64,000 nucleotides of DNA, taken from NCBI RefSeq assembly GCF_024158025.1, contig NZ_JAMZEL010000003.1, forward strand, positions 62,001 to 126,000, read 5' to 3'. A model generated the notes under the pieces. That model saw only the letters and a list, made by a program, of their open reading frames with translations, searched no databases and was not told the origin of the DNA. Shown piece by piece: positions 1 through 8,124 of this stretch. Source of the stretch: Runella salmonicolor. Lineage in GTDB: Bacteria; Bacteroidota; Bacteroidia; Cytophagales; Spirosomataceae. Made by a program: the position numbers and the translations under genes. Each line of letters opens with the position of its first letter. The first letter of the stretch is position 1.

Positions 1-1003
1 CTCGCGCTAAAATGCTCATCATCTTGGTAATGGCGGCTTCGGTAGTGATGTCGCCGCCGCCCACTACGCCGATTTTTTGGAACCACGTACTGGTTTGGTA
101 GCGTCCCTGCATCACGCGCCCGCCGTCGCACTGCGATACATTCATGATGACTACGCCGCGCTCCGTGGCTTCTTTCAGTTCATACAAAAACCAAGGTAGA
201 GTAGGGGCATTGCCAGCACCGAAAGTCTCCAGTACAACACCGCGCAATCCGTTGATATTGAGGATTGAACGGAGTACATTTTGGGTGATGCCCGGAAACA
301 ACTTCAGAATGGTTACATTTTCATCCAACGGCAGTTGGACATGAAAAGGGCGTTCTGGACGATACGGCGCGATGTACGGGTAATTGTACTCAATCGTCAC
401 GCCCACTTCAGCCAAGGCGGGGTAATTTTCGGAGCGAAAAGCATTGAATTGGGAGGTCTCTTTTTTCTTGGCGCGGTTGCCCCGCAGGAGATAATTCTGA
501 AAATAAATGCATACTTCGGGCACCAACGGACGGCCTTCCCACTGGGCCGCCGCGATTTCCAAGGCTGTAATGATGTTTTCGCGGGCGTCGGTTCGGGCAA
601 TTCCGATGGGCAGCTGCGCGCCCGTCAGGATAACGGGCTTGCTGAGGTTTTGGAGCATGAAACTCAACGCCGAAGCGGTATAAGCCATCGTGTCTGTGCC
701 GTGTAGAATCACAAAACTGTCGTAAGAATCATAATGCCGCTGAATCAACCGCGCCAAGTCCATCCACACGTCGGGGCGCATGTTGGACGAGTCCATGATT
801 TCTTCTAAACTCGTGAACGTAATCTCGAAGTCTAACCGCTTGATTTCGGGGAGTTTGTCCAGAATTTGTTCGAAATCAAAGGGGACGAGTTGGCCTTTTT
901 CAAAGACCATTCCGAGTGTTCCACCCGTGTATATCACCAACACGGATGCGCGCGGACGGTTGGGTAAAACGGGATTGATGGTGACTGATTTATACGCTGG
1001 CAT
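1..1003 (-). CDS. ansA: Type I L-asparaginase, 3' end cut by window edge
   Basis: Hydrolyses L-asparagine to aspartate and ammonia in the cytoplasm. The frame is open from the ATG at 1003 to the window edge, giving 334 codons. The N-terminal part carries YTGGTLGM (first catalytic Thr, about residue 28) and the middle carries LHGTDTM (second catalytic Thr plus Asp), the two signatures of the asparaginase family. The last visible residues, GGDITTEAAITKM, match the C-terminal part of cytoplasmic type I enzymes, so only a short tail is missing. No signal peptide is present. The gene starts 49 bp after tatD on the same strand; tatD-asparaginase is a common order in Bacteroidota, so one operon is likely. 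Confidence 0.93.
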   Translation of the reverse strand, partial: MPAYKSVTINPVLPNRPRASVLVIYTGGTLGMVFEKGQLVPFDFEQILDKLPEIKRLDFEITFTSLEEIMDSSNMRPDVWMDLARLIQRHYDSYDSFVILHGTDTMAYTASALSFMLQNLSKPVILTGAQLPIGIARTDARENIITALEIAAAQWEGRPLVPEVCIYFQNYLLRGNRAKKKETSQFNAFRSENYPALAEVGVTIEYNYPYIAPYRPERPFHVQLPLDENVTILKLFPGITQNVLRSILNINGLRGVVLETFGAGNAPTLPWFLYELKEATERGVVIMNVSQCDGGRVMQGRYQTSTWFQKIGVVGGGDITTEAAITKMMSILAR

Positions 1004-1052
1004 GGGTTGAGAAGTGTTGATGATAAAGAAATCGTTTTGAACGAGGGGATGT

Positions 1053-1838
1053 TTAATACACCATTTGGGTTGCATTCTGGGTTGTTATTCGGGCGAGGTC
1101 TTCGATCGTAATTTGCATTAAGTCAGCGACTTTCTGCGCAATAATCGGAATATACGCGACTTCGTTGCGCTTACCGCGATACGGGACGGGTGCCAAATAA
1201 GGGCAATCGGTTTCGAGCACGATATGTTCTACGTCTATGTAAGGCAAAACCTTGTCTAACCCACCGTTTTTGAAGGTAGCCACGCCCCCAATTCCTAGTT
1301 TGAAGCCTAATTCAATCGCTTTTTGGGCTTCTTCGAGCGTTCCCGTAAAACAGTGAAAAATTCCTTTCAGCAGTGGATTTCCCACTTGCTCAATCAACTC
1401 AACGACTTCCCAAAAAGCACTGCGACTGTGAATGTCAATCCAAAGATTGTGTTTGAGAGCCAGATGGCATTGAACCAAAAACGCTTCTTTTTGCTGCTCA
1501 ACAAAGGTTTTATCCCAGTATAAGTCCATACCAATCTCGCCAATGGCTACAAATTTCGGCACGGGAGTTAGAGGCGATTGGGCTGCTTTATTGAGCCAAT
1601 CTTCTACGATGTACAGTTCTTTTTGGAAATCTTCTTTGACATACGTAGGATGCAAACCCATCATGGGCAAACAGATATTTGGGTACTGCTCCGCCAACGC
1701 CATCATGCCGTCGATGGTCGTGTGGTCACAATTGGGCATCCAGATTTGGGTAATTCCCGCCGTAAAAGCACGGTTCAGCATTTGGGTGCGGTCTTCATTA
1801 AATACTTCGTCGTAAATATGAGCGTGGGTTTCTATCAT
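1053..1838 (-). CDS. tatD: TatD family metal-dependent hydrolase
   Basis: A 261-residue TIM-barrel metal-dependent hydrolase of the TatD DNase family, probably a cytoplasmic 3'-5' exonuclease or phosphohydrolase. The N-terminus has the metal-binding ETHAHIYDE motif (family T-H-x-H). IGEIGMDLYW carries the conserved Glu, and DIHSRS, FHCFTGT and LETDCPYLAP carry the further His and Asp ligands. I chose the ATG at 1838 because it places the metal motif at residue 3 as in other TatDs; a longer frame begins 39 bp upstream with an unrelated sequence. It lies directly upstream of the asparaginase gene and is probably cotranscribed with it. Confidence 0.93.
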   Translation of the reverse strand: MIETHAHIYDEVFNEDRTQMLNRAFTAGITQIWMPNCDHTTIDGMMALAEQYPNICLPMMGLHPTYVKEDFQKELYIVEDWLNKAAQSPLTPVPKFVAIGEIGMDLYWDKTFVEQQKEAFLVQCHLALKHNLWIDIHSRSAFWEVVELIEQVGNPLLKGIFHCFTGTLEEAQKAIELGFKLGIGGVATFKNGGLDKVLPYIDVEHIVLETDCPYLAPVPYRGKRNEVAYIPIIAQKVADLMQITIEDLARITTQNATQMVY

Positions 1839-1918
1839 GATTCGTGAATGGAGAAAGATGAAGCGCTTTGAATACAAATACTTCTCAGTTTTGCATTGGT
1901 TGCGGGTAGCTAATACGG

Positions 1919-2057
1919 TTTTCTATTTTACGGTTTCTCAGTTTTCTATTTTACGGTTTTCTATTTTACGGTTACTCGGTTTTCTATTTTACGGTTTCTC
2001 AGTTTTCTATTTTCCAGTTTTACATTTTACAGTTTTCTATTTTACGGTTTTTCCGTT
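1919..2057. repeat. Short AT-rich tandem repeat array
   Basis: The spacer between tatD and the GT2 gene consists of about six imperfect copies of TTTTCTATTTTACGG separated by short variable linkers such as TTTCTCAG. It ends just before the GT2 stop codon. No reading frame in it looks like protein. Confidence 0.8.
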
Positions 2058-2059
2058 TC

Positions 2060-3058
2060 TCAATACTCTCGCCCTTTCCAGACGGTGGTTTTTCGTACAT
2101 AAAAATTAATCAGCATCACAAAGTTCATCAAGAGGTGGTAAAGCCAGAAAAAAGGGACGCCGATAAAAAAGTGAGGTTGTTGCAGCCAATTTAAAATACT
2201 GACCAACCAAGTACAAACCCACAGAACGTATAAGAATAAAATAACAAGGGCGGCTTTGGGTAAAAAAATGACTAGAAGCACTATAAATGGAAGGAATAAT
2301 GCATTGACATACACCCCGATACGTTGCCCCCAAGGCAGGGTCATGGCGCCGTACATCCAGCGTTTTCGTTGAATCAATAGTTGAGAAAAGGTCGGAATCG
2401 GCTGGGAAAGGGTCAGTACGCGGCGGTCAAATAATTGGACGAACTTATAACCTTGGGTTACGATAGCGTGAAAAAGAGCGTAGTCTTCGGTGATTGAAAA
2501 ACCTACTTTTTCGTACCCTCCCACGGCCTCAAAGGCCTTACGGCTTACGGCCATGTTGTTACCCATTGCCGTAATGGGAACCCCAAAAAGAGAAAATAAC
2601 CGCATAAATGAAAGATAATACAACCATTCGAGGGCTTGCATCAGTCCAAATAAGCCTCCGCCTTTTATGGCCGTGATACCCGTTACGATGCCCACGTTGG
2701 GTTTAAAATGCGAAAGCATGTTTTCAATCCACTGAGCTGGTACTTCAATATCGGCATCCGTAAAAAATAGAAATTCGCCCTGTGCCCGCTGCGCCAATTG
2801 GGCCAACGCATTGGATTTTCCTTTTAGGGTCGATGCACCGCCTGAATCAGGAGCGGGGATAATGTTAATAAGTTCAAAATGAGGTTTGTCCCGAATAAAC
2901 TCCTGCACCAACGCCCCCGTCTCATCTTCCGAAGCGTCATTTCCGATGAGGATTTGCAGGTGTTCTGGTGGATAACTCAACGCCGCCACAGACTGCAAAC
3001 AGGCAATGATATTGTCCGCTTCGTTGCGAGCGGCGATAAGAACTGATACTTTTTTCAC
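2060..3058 (-). CDS. Membrane-bound family 2 glycosyltransferase
   Basis: A 332-residue GT2 glycosyltransferase. The GT-A domain comprises residues 1-230: VSVLIAARNEADNI at the start, ASEDETG near residue 45, the DxD-like metal motif FFTDADIEVP near residue 100, an ED motif (SITEDYALF, near 190) and the acceptor-side QRKRWMYGA (Q-x-x-RW) near 230. Two to three hydrophobic segments follow (about residues 250-320), as in processive or polyprenyl-linked transferases. The sugar and acceptor cannot be told from the sequence. It ends in the AT-rich repeat array and stands divergent to the potassium channel gene. A TACCTTTG -7 element lies at 3073-3080 upstream. Confidence 0.88.
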   Translation of the reverse strand: MKKVSVLIAARNEADNIIACLQSVAALSYPPEHLQILIGNDASEDETGALVQEFIRDKPHFELINIIPAPDSGGASTLKGKSNALAQLAQRAQGEFLFFTDADIEVPAQWIENMLSHFKPNVGIVTGITAIKGGGLFGLMQALEWLYYLSFMRLFSLFGVPITAMGNNMAVSRKAFEAVGGYEKVGFSITEDYALFHAIVTQGYKFVQLFDRRVLTLSQPIPTFSQLLIQRKRWMYGAMTLPWGQRIGVYVNALFLPFIVLLVIFLPKAALVILFLYVLWVCTWLVSILNWLQQPHFFIGVPFFWLYHLLMNFVMLINFYVRKTTVWKGREY

Positions 3059-3072
3059 ACCCTACTTTTTTG

Positions 3073-3080
3073 CAAAGGTA
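3073..3080 (-). promoter_or_regulatory. Candidate -7 element of the GT2 gene
   Basis: On the minus strand TACCTTTG matches the Bacteroidota -7 consensus TAnnTTTG, 15 bp before the GT2 start codon. I found no TTTG at the usual 17-23 bp spacing, so only half of the promoter is supported. Confidence 0.45.
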
Positions 3081-3269
3081 AGGGTTCTTGGGTTGTATTT
3101 TGAGTTTCAAAACTGGGTATTCGTCGGTATGAATGACAATGGAGCTGTCTTGCTAACTTAAAATGAGGCTTTTATCATTAATTTTAGTTATGGATTGAAC
3201 GGGAAACGAAGGGGAAATTGTTAGGTGAAAATAGACTATTTACCCCCTTCATTGATTGCTCATTATCGT

Positions 3270-4256
3270 ATGGCTACACATCGACTTATCACTAAAGTTA
3301 AAAACAGTAAACTTCTCGAAAAAGAGGAAGAACGCCGTGACGTAGGATTTGGAACCCGCATTACCAATGACCGCGGGCGATTGATGAAATCCGACGGGTC
3401 TTTTAATGCGCGTCGAGTAAATGGCTCATTTTGGGCGAGGCTCGATATTTTCCATCGTCTGACGGGGCTTTCTTGGCCGATGTTTTTTCTGGTGGTATTT
3501 TTAGTTTATTTTGTAGTAAACTGCTTTTTTTCAGTGCTTTACATGATAATAGGGGTAGAGCACCTTCAGGGAATTAAGGCCGTCAGTACGATGGAGCAGT
3601 TTTGGGGGGCGTTCTTTTTTAGCGCCCAAACATTGACCACCGTTGGCTATGGGCACGTGGCACCCGTGGGGCTAGTGGCGAGCGGACTTTCATCTATTGA
3701 GTCGCTGGTGGGCGTGTTAGGCTTTGCGATTGCGTCGGGTTTGGTCTATGGACGGTTTTCGCGTCCCGTTCCCAAAATTCTTTTTAGCCGAAATGCTATC
3801 TTTGCGCCTTATTTGGACATCAACGGTTGGATGTTTCGGATGATTAATGAGAGCCCAACGGAGTTGGTGGATGTGCGGGTTGAGATTTCACTTTCACGAT
3901 TGGAAACCCTCCCCAACGGACAGCGTTCGCGGCGTTATTATCAATTAAAACTGGAACGTAGCCAGGTAAATTTTTTTCCATTAAGTTGGACCATTGTGCA
4001 TCCTATCACCGAAGCGAGTCCTTTATACGGTGCTACGGAGGACAGCTTGGCCGAGTCGGATACGGAGTTTCTGGTGTATGTTCGGGCTACCGAAGAAACT
4101 TTTTTGCAATCGGTACATGCTCGGTATTCGTTTCGGTACGAAGAAGTGGTGTGGGGTGCAAAGTTTGTTCCCATGTTTGACAGCGGTAAGCGGGACGATA
4201 TTGTGAGCGTAGATGTCCAAAAAATACACGATTATGAGCCCAAAGAGTTGAATTAA
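3270..4256 (+). CDS. Inward-rectifier type (KirBac) potassium channel
   Basis: A 328-residue inner-membrane K+ channel. The order is that of KirBac proteins: an amphipathic N-terminal region (about 1-65), TM1 (about 70-95), a pore loop with the selectivity filter TTVGYG (near residue 125), TM2 (about 140-160) and a cytoplasmic immunoglobulin-like domain (about 170-328) with RISLSRLE- and LSWTIVHPI-type strands. The ATG at 3270 is preferred; an in-frame GTG lies 45 bp upstream but adds residues with no family match. The gene precedes the ATP synthase genes by 21 bp on the same strand, so read-through is possible although the functions are unrelated. Confidence 0.92.
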   Translation: MATHRLITKVKNSKLLEKEEERRDVGFGTRITNDRGRLMKSDGSFNARRVNGSFWARLDIFHRLTGLSWPMFFLVVFLVYFVVNCFFSVLYMIIGVEHLQGIKAVSTMEQFWGAFFFSAQTLTTVGYGHVAPVGLVASGLSSIESLVGVLGFAIASGLVYGRFSRPVPKILFSRNAIFAPYLDINGWMFRMINESPTELVDVRVEISLSRLETLPNGQRSRRYYQLKLERSQVNFFPLSWTIVHPITEASPLYGATEDSLAESDTEFLVYVRATEETFLQSVHARYSFRYEEVVWGAKFVPMFDSGKRDDIVSVDVQKIHDYEPKELN

Positions 4257-4277
4257 TTTCAAATCCTTTGTTGTAAA

Positions 4278-4496
4278 ATGACCGATAATGGCGACTCAAT
4301 GCGTAAAAAGACGACCAATTACGCCAAATATTCGAGCATTGGCTTGCAAATGCTCGGAACCATCGGACTGGGGACCTACGCGGGAGTAAAGCTGGACGAG
4401 TGGCAGGGAAATAAAATTCCCGGTTGGACATTGGCATTATCTTTACTTTCTATCGCTGCCGCCTTGTATAATTTCATTCGGCAGGTCAAATCCTGA
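4278..4496 (+). CDS. atpZ: AtpZ-like F0F1 ATP synthase accessory protein
   Basis: A 72-residue membrane protein with two hydrophobic helices: LQMLGTIGLGTYAGVKLDEW, then the helix around ALSLLSIAAALYNFI. The pattern of a glycine-rich first helix, a short polar loop with KLD, and a second helix matches the AtpZ family (formerly annotated as an F0F1 ATPase subunit or Ca/Mg transporter). It opens the ATP synthase cluster, as in many Bacteroidota. An ATG 24 bp downstream is an alternative start. Confidence 0.78.
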   Translation: MTDNGDSMRKKTTNYAKYSSIGLQMLGTIGLGTYAGVKLDEWQGNKIPGWTLALSLLSIAAALYNFIRQVKS

Positions 4497-4586
4497 TTTC
4501 TAAGGGAAAGATGACCCAATATATTTTTGTAATACTCAGCACTTACCTGCTGTTTGTTACCTATTTCGTTGATTAACTTTTATAAA

Positions 4587-4952
4587 ATGTTTCGAACTAT
4601 CCTTTTTACGTTCTTTTTGGGAATTGTACTTTTTACAGCCGATTACTTTTCAGTCGGTGCCTATATCCATCCTGAAAAATGGACTATTCTGGCCTTCTTC
4701 TTTGTGGTTTCGTTGCTTCAACACCGTTTGATGGAGCAGGGTTTTAAGGAGAATAGAGAAAGATTTGTTCAATTTTACCTAACCACGGTTGTCGTTCGTC
4801 TCTTAATGTGCTTGGTATTTGTAGGGGTATTTTTGTATTTCAAGGTGACCTCCCCCAATAGCTTCGTCGTTACCTTTTTTGCATTTTATTTATTTTATAC
4901 TTGTTTTGAAATATACGGATTGTATCGTAACTTGCGCCGCGATTTGGAATAG
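4587..4952 (+). CDS. AtpI-like membrane protein of the ATP synthase operon
   Basis: A 121-residue protein with four predicted transmembrane helices, located between atpZ and atpB. AtpI proteins at this place in the operon assist c-ring assembly; the assignment here rests on position and topology because sequence conservation is low. The ATG at 4587 is taken as start; an in-frame TTG 33 bp upstream is less likely. It could instead be an unrelated small membrane protein that is conserved at this site in Cytophagales. Confidence 0.65.
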   Translation: MFRTILFTFFLGIVLFTADYFSVGAYIHPEKWTILAFFFVVSLLQHRLMEQGFKENRERFVQFYLTTVVVRLLMCLVFVGVFLYFKVTSPNSFVVTFFAFYLFYTCFEIYGLYRNLRRDLE

Positions 4953-4990
4953 GAGCGTATTCTTAATTTGTAATTCGTTAATCGTTAGTT

Positions 4991-6088
4991 ATGTTTCAGA
5001 CCTTACGTCATACATTTTTCGCGACATTCGCGCTACTTTTTGTTACTTTTTCCGTTGCTTTCGCCGAAGAACCGGCTCATGACCATGAAGCCAAAGAAAG
5101 CAAATTCAACATTGGTGAGATGATTATGCACCACATCGCAGATGCCCACGAATGGGAATTTGCGCATGGTTTGTCAATACCGCTTCCTGTCATTATTTAT
5201 GACAATGGGGTGAAGGTATTTTCATCGAGCAACTTCTACCACTCGCCCGATGCTACCCACGAAGATCACGAAAACCACGTGTATCCCAACAAAGCCTTAG
5301 GCTACGTATTGGAGCATGAGCACATCTACCCAATCGGGGCAGATGGCAAAGCCAACAAAGAAGCACACGTATTGGATTTTTCCATTACTAAGAACGTAGC
5401 TTCTCTGCTTTTAAGTGCCGTTATTCTTTTGCTTATTTTTACCTCGGTTGCCAAAGGTTATTCCAAAAATAAAGGGAAAGCCCCTTCGGGCATCCAGTCG
5501 TTTTTGGAGCCTATCATTCTGTTTATTCGGGATGAAGTGGTGAAGCCTGCCATCGGCCCTAAGTACGAAAGATATTTGCCTTATTTGTTGACCTTGTTTT
5601 TCTTCATTTGGGTAAACAACCTGCTTGGGTTGGTTCCTGGTGGCGCAAACTTAACGGGCAATATCGCCGTAACGTTAATTCTGGCGGTAATTACCTTTAT
5701 CATTGTTCACTTTAGCGCCAATAAGCATTATTTCGCTCACTTGATTAAGCCAACGGGTGTACCTGTTGCTTTGTTGCCGATTATGATTCCGGTAGAAATC
5801 GTGGGTGTATTCATGAAGCCTTTCTCATTGATGGTTCGACTTTTTGCCAACATCACGGCGGGTCACATCATCATCCTGAGCCTTTTAGGTTTGATATTTA
5901 TTGCCAACAACTTAGGCGGTGGCGGTACCGGTTGGGCGGTGAGCCCGTTGGTGCTCATCTTTACGTTGTTTATGAACGTTATTGAGTTATTGGTGGCGTT
6001 TTTGCAGGCCTTTATCTTTACGCTCCTGACGTCAATGTACATCGGAAGCTCCATCGAAGAGAGCCACGAAGCAGACCACGGACACTAA
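4991..6088 (+). CDS. atpB: ATP synthase F0 subunit a
   Basis: The 365-residue proton-channel subunit of the F0 sector. Like other Bacteroidota AtpB proteins it has an N-terminal signal-like helix (residues 1-25) and a long His- and Glu-rich extracytoplasmic stretch (about 25-130) before the membrane core. The essential Arg lies in SLMVRLFANITAGH (near residue 282), and the last helices carry the conserved FMNVIELLVAFLQAFIF. The extended N-terminus is longer than in E. coli (271 residues) but normal for the phylum. It follows the AtpI-like gene and precedes atpE with short spacers. Confidence 0.96.
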   Translation: MFQTLRHTFFATFALLFVTFSVAFAEEPAHDHEAKESKFNIGEMIMHHIADAHEWEFAHGLSIPLPVIIYDNGVKVFSSSNFYHSPDATHEDHENHVYPNKALGYVLEHEHIYPIGADGKANKEAHVLDFSITKNVASLLLSAVILLLIFTSVAKGYSKNKGKAPSGIQSFLEPIILFIRDEVVKPAIGPKYERYLPYLLTLFFFIWVNNLLGLVPGGANLTGNIAVTLILAVITFIIVHFSANKHYFAHLIKPTGVPVALLPIMIPVEIVGVFMKPFSLMVRLFANITAGHIIILSLLGLIFIANNLGGGGTGWAVSPLVLIFTLFMNVIELLVAFLQAFIFTLLTSMYIGSSIEESHEADHGH

Positions 6089-6146
6089 TTTACGCGTACC
6101 ATTTTTCATTGAATTCTTTTGTTTCACTATATAATAAATTACAATC

Positions 6147-6410
6147 ATGTTGCTTCAAATCTTACTCCAAGCTGCTGCTGAAAGCGGTGCAGGTCTAGCG
6201 GTATTAGGTGCCGGTATCGGTGCAGGTTTAGCTGCAATCGGTGCAGGTCTAGGTATCGGCCGTATCGGTGGTAGCGCAATGGAAGGTATTGCTCGTCAGC
6301 CAGAGGCTGCTGGTCGTATCCAAACTGCGATGTTGATTATCGCGGCTTTGATCGAGGCCGTAGCTCTTTTCGCTGCCGTTATTTGCTTGTTGATTTCTTT
6401 CAAGCTCTAA
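6147..6410 (+). CDS. atpE: ATP synthase F0 subunit c
   Basis: An 87-residue two-helix proteolipid. Helix 1 has the GxGxGxG packing motif (GAGLAAIGAGLGIGRIGG) and the polar loop is ARQPEAAGR. Helix 2 carries the ion-binding Glu in ALIEAVALFAAV. The residues around this Glu (A-V-A-L rather than S-T-x-x-Y) point to proton rather than sodium coupling; this is inference from known Na+ signatures. The gene is followed by a hairpin before atpF. Confidence 0.97.
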   Translation: MLLQILLQAAAESGAGLAVLGAGIGAGLAAIGAGLGIGRIGGSAMEGIARQPEAAGRIQTAMLIIAALIEAVALFAAVICLLISFKL

Positions 6411-6421
6411 TTGCAACAAAG

Positions 6422-6470
6422 GGATTTCGTACTGTGCGCATTAGGCGTCGGTACGAAATCCTCTCTTTTG
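6422..6470 (+). terminator. Intra-operon hairpin between atpE and atpF
   Basis: GGATTTCGTAC (6422-6432) pairs perfectly with GTACGAAATCC (6451-6461) around an 18-nt loop, followed by TCTCTTTTG. It may be a weak terminator or an mRNA-stabilising stem at the 3' end of atpE. It lies inside a gene cluster that must make more c than b subunit. Confidence 0.55.
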
Positions 6471-6524
6471 TAGTAAACAAGAGGAATTCTAAATTATTAT
6501 CTAAAAACTGTAAACTGTATTCAA

Positions 6525-7019
6525 ATGGAATTGTTAACCCCCGCAATCGGCTTACTTTTCTGGATGTTGGTGGTATTTGTTATCTTGGTGGTGATCCTGC
6601 GCGTAGCCGCTTGGAAACCCATCATGAACGGCTTAAAAGAACGCGAACATCAGATTCAAAGCGCGCTTGATTTGGCCGAAAAGACCCGTGCCGACATGGC
6701 TAAGTTGCAGTCAGACAATGAAAAATTACTGGCTCAAGCCCGTGCCGAGCGCGACAGCATTTTGAAATCTGCCAAAGAATCTGCCGACCGTCTGATTGCC
6801 GAAGCAAAAGACCGCGCAGGTATCGAAGGAAAACGCATTATTGAAGATGCACGTGAGGCCATCAACAACGAGCGCGTAGCCATTGTTGCTCAAATGAAGA
6901 AAGAAATCGTCACGATTTCGCTTGATATTGCCGAGAAAGTGTTGCGCAAAGAATTAGGCGACAAGACCTCGCAGGAGAAATTGGTAGCTGATTTGGCCAA
7001 AGAAGCAAGACTTAACTAG
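6525..7019 (+). CDS. atpF: ATP synthase F0 subunit b
   Basis: A 164-residue peripheral-stalk subunit. One N-terminal transmembrane helix (about residues 5-28, IGLLFWMLVVFVILVVILRV) is followed by a long charged amphipathic helix rich in Ala, Glu, Lys and Arg, the right-handed coiled-coil stalk typical of subunit b. Length and topology are normal. It lies between atpE and atpH with spacers of 114 and 56 bp, longer than elsewhere in the cluster, and both spacers contain hairpins. Confidence 0.95.
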   Translation: MELLTPAIGLLFWMLVVFVILVVILRVAAWKPIMNGLKEREHQIQSALDLAEKTRADMAKLQSDNEKLLAQARAERDSILKSAKESADRLIAEAKDRAGIEGKRIIEDAREAINNERVAIVAQMKKEIVTISLDIAEKVLRKELGDKTSQEKLVADLAKEARLN

Positions 7020-7075
7020 TCAATTATCATTCAACATTGAACTGTTGATGTTCAATGGTAACTGTTCAATAAATT

Positions 7076-7612
7076 ATGTCTGAATCTACCGTAGCATTAC
7101 GATACGCCAAATCGCTTATTGACTTGGCACAAGAACAAAACGTGGTGGACACTGTTTATCAGGATATGCTTTTCTTCAAGCAGACAGCAGAAGAAAATCG
7201 TGGATTGATGTTGGCCCTGAAAAGCCCTGTGGTACGTCACGACAAGAAATTGGCTATTCTGGAAGGAGTGTTTAAGACCAGAGTAAGTCCGACTTCTTAT
7301 ACGATCTTTACCATCATCACGAAGAAAAACCGCGAAGGAATTATGTTTAGTATCGCGGAAGAGTTTATCAAGCTGTATGATGAGAAAAAAGGCATTGTCA
7401 AAGCGCTCATTACTTCTTCGATGCCATTGACCGCTCCATTACGTACACAATTTGTGAGCATAGTAGCAGAAGCTACTGGCAAAACAGTTGAATTAGAGGA
7501 GAAAGTAGATGAGAAACTCATTGGAGGATACGTGTTGCGCGTTGGAGACCGGCAAGTAGATGCGTCTATTCGCACGCGCTTAAACGATTTAAAATTGAAG
7601 TTGCTCAACTAA
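7076..7612 (+). CDS. atpH: ATP synthase F1 subunit delta
   Basis: A 178-residue OSCP/delta subunit linking the b stalk to the F1 head. Features are the N-terminal helical bundle starting with VALRYAKSLIDLAQEQ and the C-terminal family signature GGYVLRVGDRQVDASIRTRLNDL. The gene is the last of the cluster and is followed by a strong terminator, so atpA and atpG, which often follow atpH, must be elsewhere. An 8-bp stem (7035-7042 with 7050-7057) lies just before the start codon. Confidence 0.96.
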   Translation: MSESTVALRYAKSLIDLAQEQNVVDTVYQDMLFFKQTAEENRGLMLALKSPVVRHDKKLAILEGVFKTRVSPTSYTIFTIITKKNREGIMFSIAEEFIKLYDEKKGIVKALITSSMPLTAPLRTQFVSIVAEATGKTVELEEKVDEKLIGGYVLRVGDRQVDASIRTRLNDLKLKLLN

Positions 7613-7640
7613 GATATTTTTTATCTGCTTAGAGTGACAG

Positions 7641-7675
7641 AAGCCCTCATTGCTTTGCGATGAGGGCTTTTTTTG
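7641..7675 (+). terminator. Rho-independent terminator of the atp cluster
   Basis: AAGCCCTCAT (7641-7650) pairs perfectly with ATGAGGGCTT (7660-7669), followed by a run of T to 7674. It closes the atpZ-atpH transcription unit. Confidence 0.92.
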
Positions 7676-7681
7676 TTGGTT

Positions 7682-7720
7682 ATCAAAAAAATACCCCCTT
7701 CTTTTTAAGAGAAAGGGGGC
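7682..7720 (-). terminator. Rho-independent terminator of the pterin dehydratase gene
   Basis: Read on the minus strand, CCCCCTT and AAGGGGG arms (7713-7719 and 7694-7700) are followed by TATTTTTTT. It faces the atp terminator between two convergent genes. Confidence 0.85.
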
Positions 7721-7741
7721 TGAGTGTCGGTAGGAATGAGA

Positions 7742-7981
7742 CTACATCGCCTCAAAAATTTCTTCGATGGCATCGGCCAAGGCTTCGTCTTTTTCGGTCA
7801 CTTTATCGCCTGCATCGTGTGTAGAAAGCTCAAACGTCACTTTGTTATAAACGTTTGACCACCAAGGGTGATGGTTCATCTGCTCGGCTACTTCGGCCAC
7901 TTTGGTCATAAATGCAAAGGCTTCTTTGAAGTCTTCAAATTCGTATTCTTTTACGAGCTTATTGTTTTGTTCTATCCACAT
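7742..7981 (-). CDS. phhB: Pterin-4a-carbinolamine dehydratase
   Basis: A 79-residue enzyme that dehydrates 4a-hydroxytetrahydropterin, normally to recycle the cofactor of aromatic amino acid hydroxylases. It holds the family motif of two adjacent His followed by Pro and Trp (AEQMNHHPWW), then VTFELSTHDAGDKVTEKD, whose T-H-x-x-G and D residues are conserved. The N-terminus is shorter than in animal PCD/DCoH. It is transcribed alone, convergent to the atp cluster, with its own terminator. Confidence 0.93.
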   Translation of the reverse strand: MWIEQNNKLVKEYEFEDFKEAFAFMTKVAEVAEQMNHHPWWSNVYNKVTFELSTHDAGDKVTEKDEALADAIEEIFEAM

Positions 7982-8000
7982 ATATCAATTTGTTATGGTC

Positions 8001-8038
8001 AAGATTAACCGTTGGTATCTCTACTAACGATTAATCTT
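8001..8038. promoter_or_regulatory. Inverted repeat between the Dabb and pterin dehydratase genes
   Basis: AAGATTAACCGTT (8001-8013) and AACGATTAATCTT (8026-8038) form a 13-bp stem with one mismatch. It could terminate the Dabb gene or be an operator for the downstream gene; the sequence does not decide between these. Confidence 0.45.
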
Positions 8039-8124
8039 TCAAAACTGACATACTTTATTATTCAACGAGGCGAAAGATGGGTAATAATTATTCCTTGACG
8101 TCATCGTTGAAAAAACGCCATTTA

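Noticed and set aside
281..706. Plus-strand open frame opposite the asparaginase gene
   Set aside because: The minus strand carries clear asparaginase motifs throughout; the plus frame has no family match and is a shadow.
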